Positions 6,362-7,001 of a stretch of DNA of 7,001 nucleotides are shown in pieces; the stretch's first letter is position 1, and each line of letters opens with the position of its first letter. The stretch is from Ferroglobus sp964463865. Lineage in GTDB: Archaea > Halobacteriota > Archaeoglobi > Archaeoglobales > Archaeoglobaceae. A program made the translations under genes and the position numbers. The notes under the pieces were generated by a model. It ran no database searches. It worked only from the letters and a program-made list of their open reading frames with translations, and was not told the DNA's origin. The stretch spans positions 1 through 7,001 of the forward strand of contig CAYXDX010000079.1 of NCBI GenBank assembly GCA_964463865.1, given 5' to 3'.

Positions 6362-6773
6362 ATTCCCTCAACCTCTTAACGAGCTTTACCGCAGCCTCTA
6401 CTGCCCTCTTAGCGTAATCAACCCTCTCGTGTGCCGCGAGTCTGCCCATTCCTGGACCGCTGATTCCGAGGGTAACTGGCTTACCGTATTCTATGCTGAG
6501 GTCCATTATCTTCCTCGCGGCATGTTGAGCAACCACTTCGTCGTGCTCGGTCTCACCCTCTATCACGCAGCCTATCGTGACTACGGCATCTACCTCTCCT
6601 TTTTCGAGCATCTTCTTCACAGCCAGAGGAATGTCGAAAGCTCCCGGGACTCTGATGACTTCGGAAACTTCAGCGCCAAGAAACTCCGCGTGCTCCTTTG
6701 CGAGAATTTCCATCATGTAGGTTATGTCTCTGTTGAACTCAGAAACGACGAGGCCGAGTTTGATCTTCTGCAT
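6342..6773 (-). CDS. ribH: 6,7-dimethyl-8-ribityllumazine synthase
   Basis: This 143-residue enzyme condenses 5-amino-6-ribitylamino-uracil with 3,4-dihydroxy-2-butanone 4-phosphate, the penultimate step of riboflavin synthesis. Motifs in order are SEFNRDIT at 11-18, the substrate-binding VPGAFDIPLA at 42-51, GCVIEGETEHDEVV at 68-81 with the catalytic His77, and TLGISGPGM near 101-109. The sequence closely resembles what I recall of the methanogen lumazine synthase (MJ0303 type) and not the paralogous archaeal riboflavin synthase. These proteins form large icosahedral or pentameric assemblies. It is the first gene of its transcript and the aminotransferase start overlaps its end. No Shine-Dalgarno precedes the ATG, and the TATA box centre is about 26 nt upstream, so a leaderless mRNA is predicted. 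No FMN riboswitch is seen. Confidence 0.95.
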   Translation of the reverse strand: MQKIKLGLVVSEFNRDITYMMEILAKEHAEFLGAEVSEVIRVPGAFDIPLAVKKMLEKGEVDAVVTIGCVIEGETEHDEVVAQHAARKIMDLSIEYGKPVTLGISGPGMGRLAAHERVDYAKRAVEAAVKLVKRLREYEEQKG

Positions 6774-6794
6774 GGATTAACTGTCTTGGCTACG

Positions 6795-6803
6795 TATTTA
6801 TAT
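6795..6803 (-). promoter_or_regulatory. TATA box of ribH, predicting a leaderless transcript
   Basis: The minus strand reads ATATAAATA, preceded by GACAAAC as a BRE-like stretch. The box centre near 6799 is 26 nt from the A of the ribH ATG (6773), the usual archaeal TATA-to-start distance. Confidence 0.7.
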
Positions 6804-6868
6804 GTTTGTCTATCAGTCGATACAAGCTTTTTTGAAACCTACGGCCACGGCGAATTTAACGAAAAATC

Positions 6869-6880
6869 CGTTTCGAAACG
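6869..6880. promoter_or_regulatory. Perfect 12-bp palindrome, candidate operator
   Basis: CGTTTCGAAACG reads identically on both strands and lies between the divergent TATA boxes, about 66 nt from the ribH box and 37 nt from the one on the right. It could bind a dimeric regulator of either promoter. The protein is unknown. Confidence 0.4.
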
Positions 6881-6893
6881 ATCACGGGCGATG

Positions 6894-6905
6894 TTGCAAA
6901 TGCAA
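6894..6905. promoter_or_regulatory. TTGCA-AA-TGCAA inverted repeat upstream of the right-hand promoter
   Basis: These are perfect 5-nt arms separated by AA, ending 11 nt before the TATA box at 6917. A site here, next to the BRE, is in a position where archaeal activators recruiting TBP/TFB often bind. It continues into GCAAAAGCAAAACC. Confidence 0.35.
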
Positions 6906-6916
6906 AAGCAAAACCG

Positions 6917-6924
6917 TTATTTAA
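6917..6924 (+). promoter_or_regulatory. TATA box of the right-edge gene, predicting a leaderless transcript
   Basis: TTATTTAA, preceded by AGCAAAACC, has its centre about 26 nt before the ATG at 6947. No Shine-Dalgarno lies before that ATG. The distance suggests transcription starts at or next to the start codon. Confidence 0.6.
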
Positions 6925-6946
6925 TCCGTTCTCCAGCTAAAGCAAC

Positions 6947-7001
6947 ATGCTCAAAGACGTCCTCGCCGAACCCGGAAGTAGGGTCTTCCTCCTCGGAAAC
7001 G
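6947..7001 (+). CDS. iorA: N-terminus of probable indolepyruvate:ferredoxin oxidoreductase alpha subunit (partial)
   Basis: Only 18 codons are present, and the gene runs off the right edge. The peptide MLKDVLAEPGSRVFLLGN closely resembles the start of archaeal IorA proteins, which I recall as a short helix followed by PGERVLLLGN and then a QAIVRGALE-type segment outside this window. IorA with IorB oxidatively decarboxylates aryl pyruvates to aryl acetyl-CoA with ferredoxin as acceptor, in the catabolism of aromatic amino acids. An aminotransferase encoded in the divergent operon could supply the 2-oxo acids. The start is supported by the TATA box at 6917 at leaderless distance. The family call rests on a very short match and should be treated as a good guess. 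Confidence 0.55.
   Translation, partial: MLKDVLAEPGSRVFLLGN

Noticed and set aside
6802..6924. 40-codon plus-strand frame with a CCKCK cluster in the divergent spacer
   Set aside because: It begins inside the ribH TATA box and ends inside the TATA box of the next gene, with no Shine-Dalgarno and no promoter of its own. The cysteines are too few and too close to the end for a convincing zinc-binding fold.
6774..6946. FMN riboswitch or small RNA in the ribH leader region
   Set aside because: No RFN-type conserved blocks, C/D box pair or H/ACA hairpin could be recognised, and the predicted ribH transcript has essentially no leader.

Overview
The window looks like a chromosomal segment of a hyperthermophilic euryarchaeon, plausibly of the Archaeoglobales (a Ferroglobus/Geoglobus-type genome). 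The evidence is an archaeal EF-1alpha with the short euryarchaeal form of the segment before the NKMD motif, a eukaryote-like S10, a Methanocaldococcus-like lumazine synthase, TATA/BRE promoters, AGA/AGG- and ATA-rich codon use, and a probable archaeal indolepyruvate:ferredoxin oxidoreductase at the right edge. The genus is inferred. No RNA gene, CRISPR array, insertion sequence or phage gene was seen.

Layout. Positions 1-1267 (+): a secreted/surface pair. The first is a small beta-rich protein of unknown function, possibly cut at the window edge. It overlaps by 10 nt a signal-peptide protein with an Ig-like domain, a long Thr-Pro stalk split by a Gly hinge, and a C-terminal anchor resembling an archaeosortase signal. 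Positions 1268-1373: promoter region with one strong and one weaker TATA element. Positions 1374-3906 (+): a translation cluster of EF-1alpha, ribosomal protein S10 and RNase Z, where RNase Z begins at the base after the S10 stop. Positions 3892-5165 (-): a small KaiC/RecA-like ATPase translationally coupled (ATGA) to a CcdA-type membrane thiol-disulfide transporter, whose 3' end overlaps RNase Z tail-to-tail by 15 nt. Positions 5228-6773 (-): lumazine synthase (ribH) followed, with a 20-nt overlap, by a class I PLP aminotransferase. Positions 6774-6946: a divergent promoter region. Positions 6947-7001 (+): the first 18 codons of a probable iorA, continuing out of the window.

How the genes relate. 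EF-1alpha, S10 and RNase Z all serve protein synthesis: tRNA delivery, the 30S subunit and tRNA 3'-end maturation. The aminotransferase and the putative iorA may be functionally linked, because archaeal IOR oxidises aryl 2-oxo acids produced by transamination. RibH supplies flavin precursor and shares a transcript with the aminotransferase. The ATPase/CcdA pair is the least expected combination. Both ATGs flanking 6774-6946 lie about 26 nt downstream of a TATA box centre, which predicts leaderless mRNAs in both directions.

The window is mostly housekeeping. I did not find a clearly new multi-gene system. The best leads are the Thr-Pro surface protein with its internal duplication and unusual C-terminal signal, the ATPase-CcdA coupling, and the compact divergent leaderless promoter with two palindromes.
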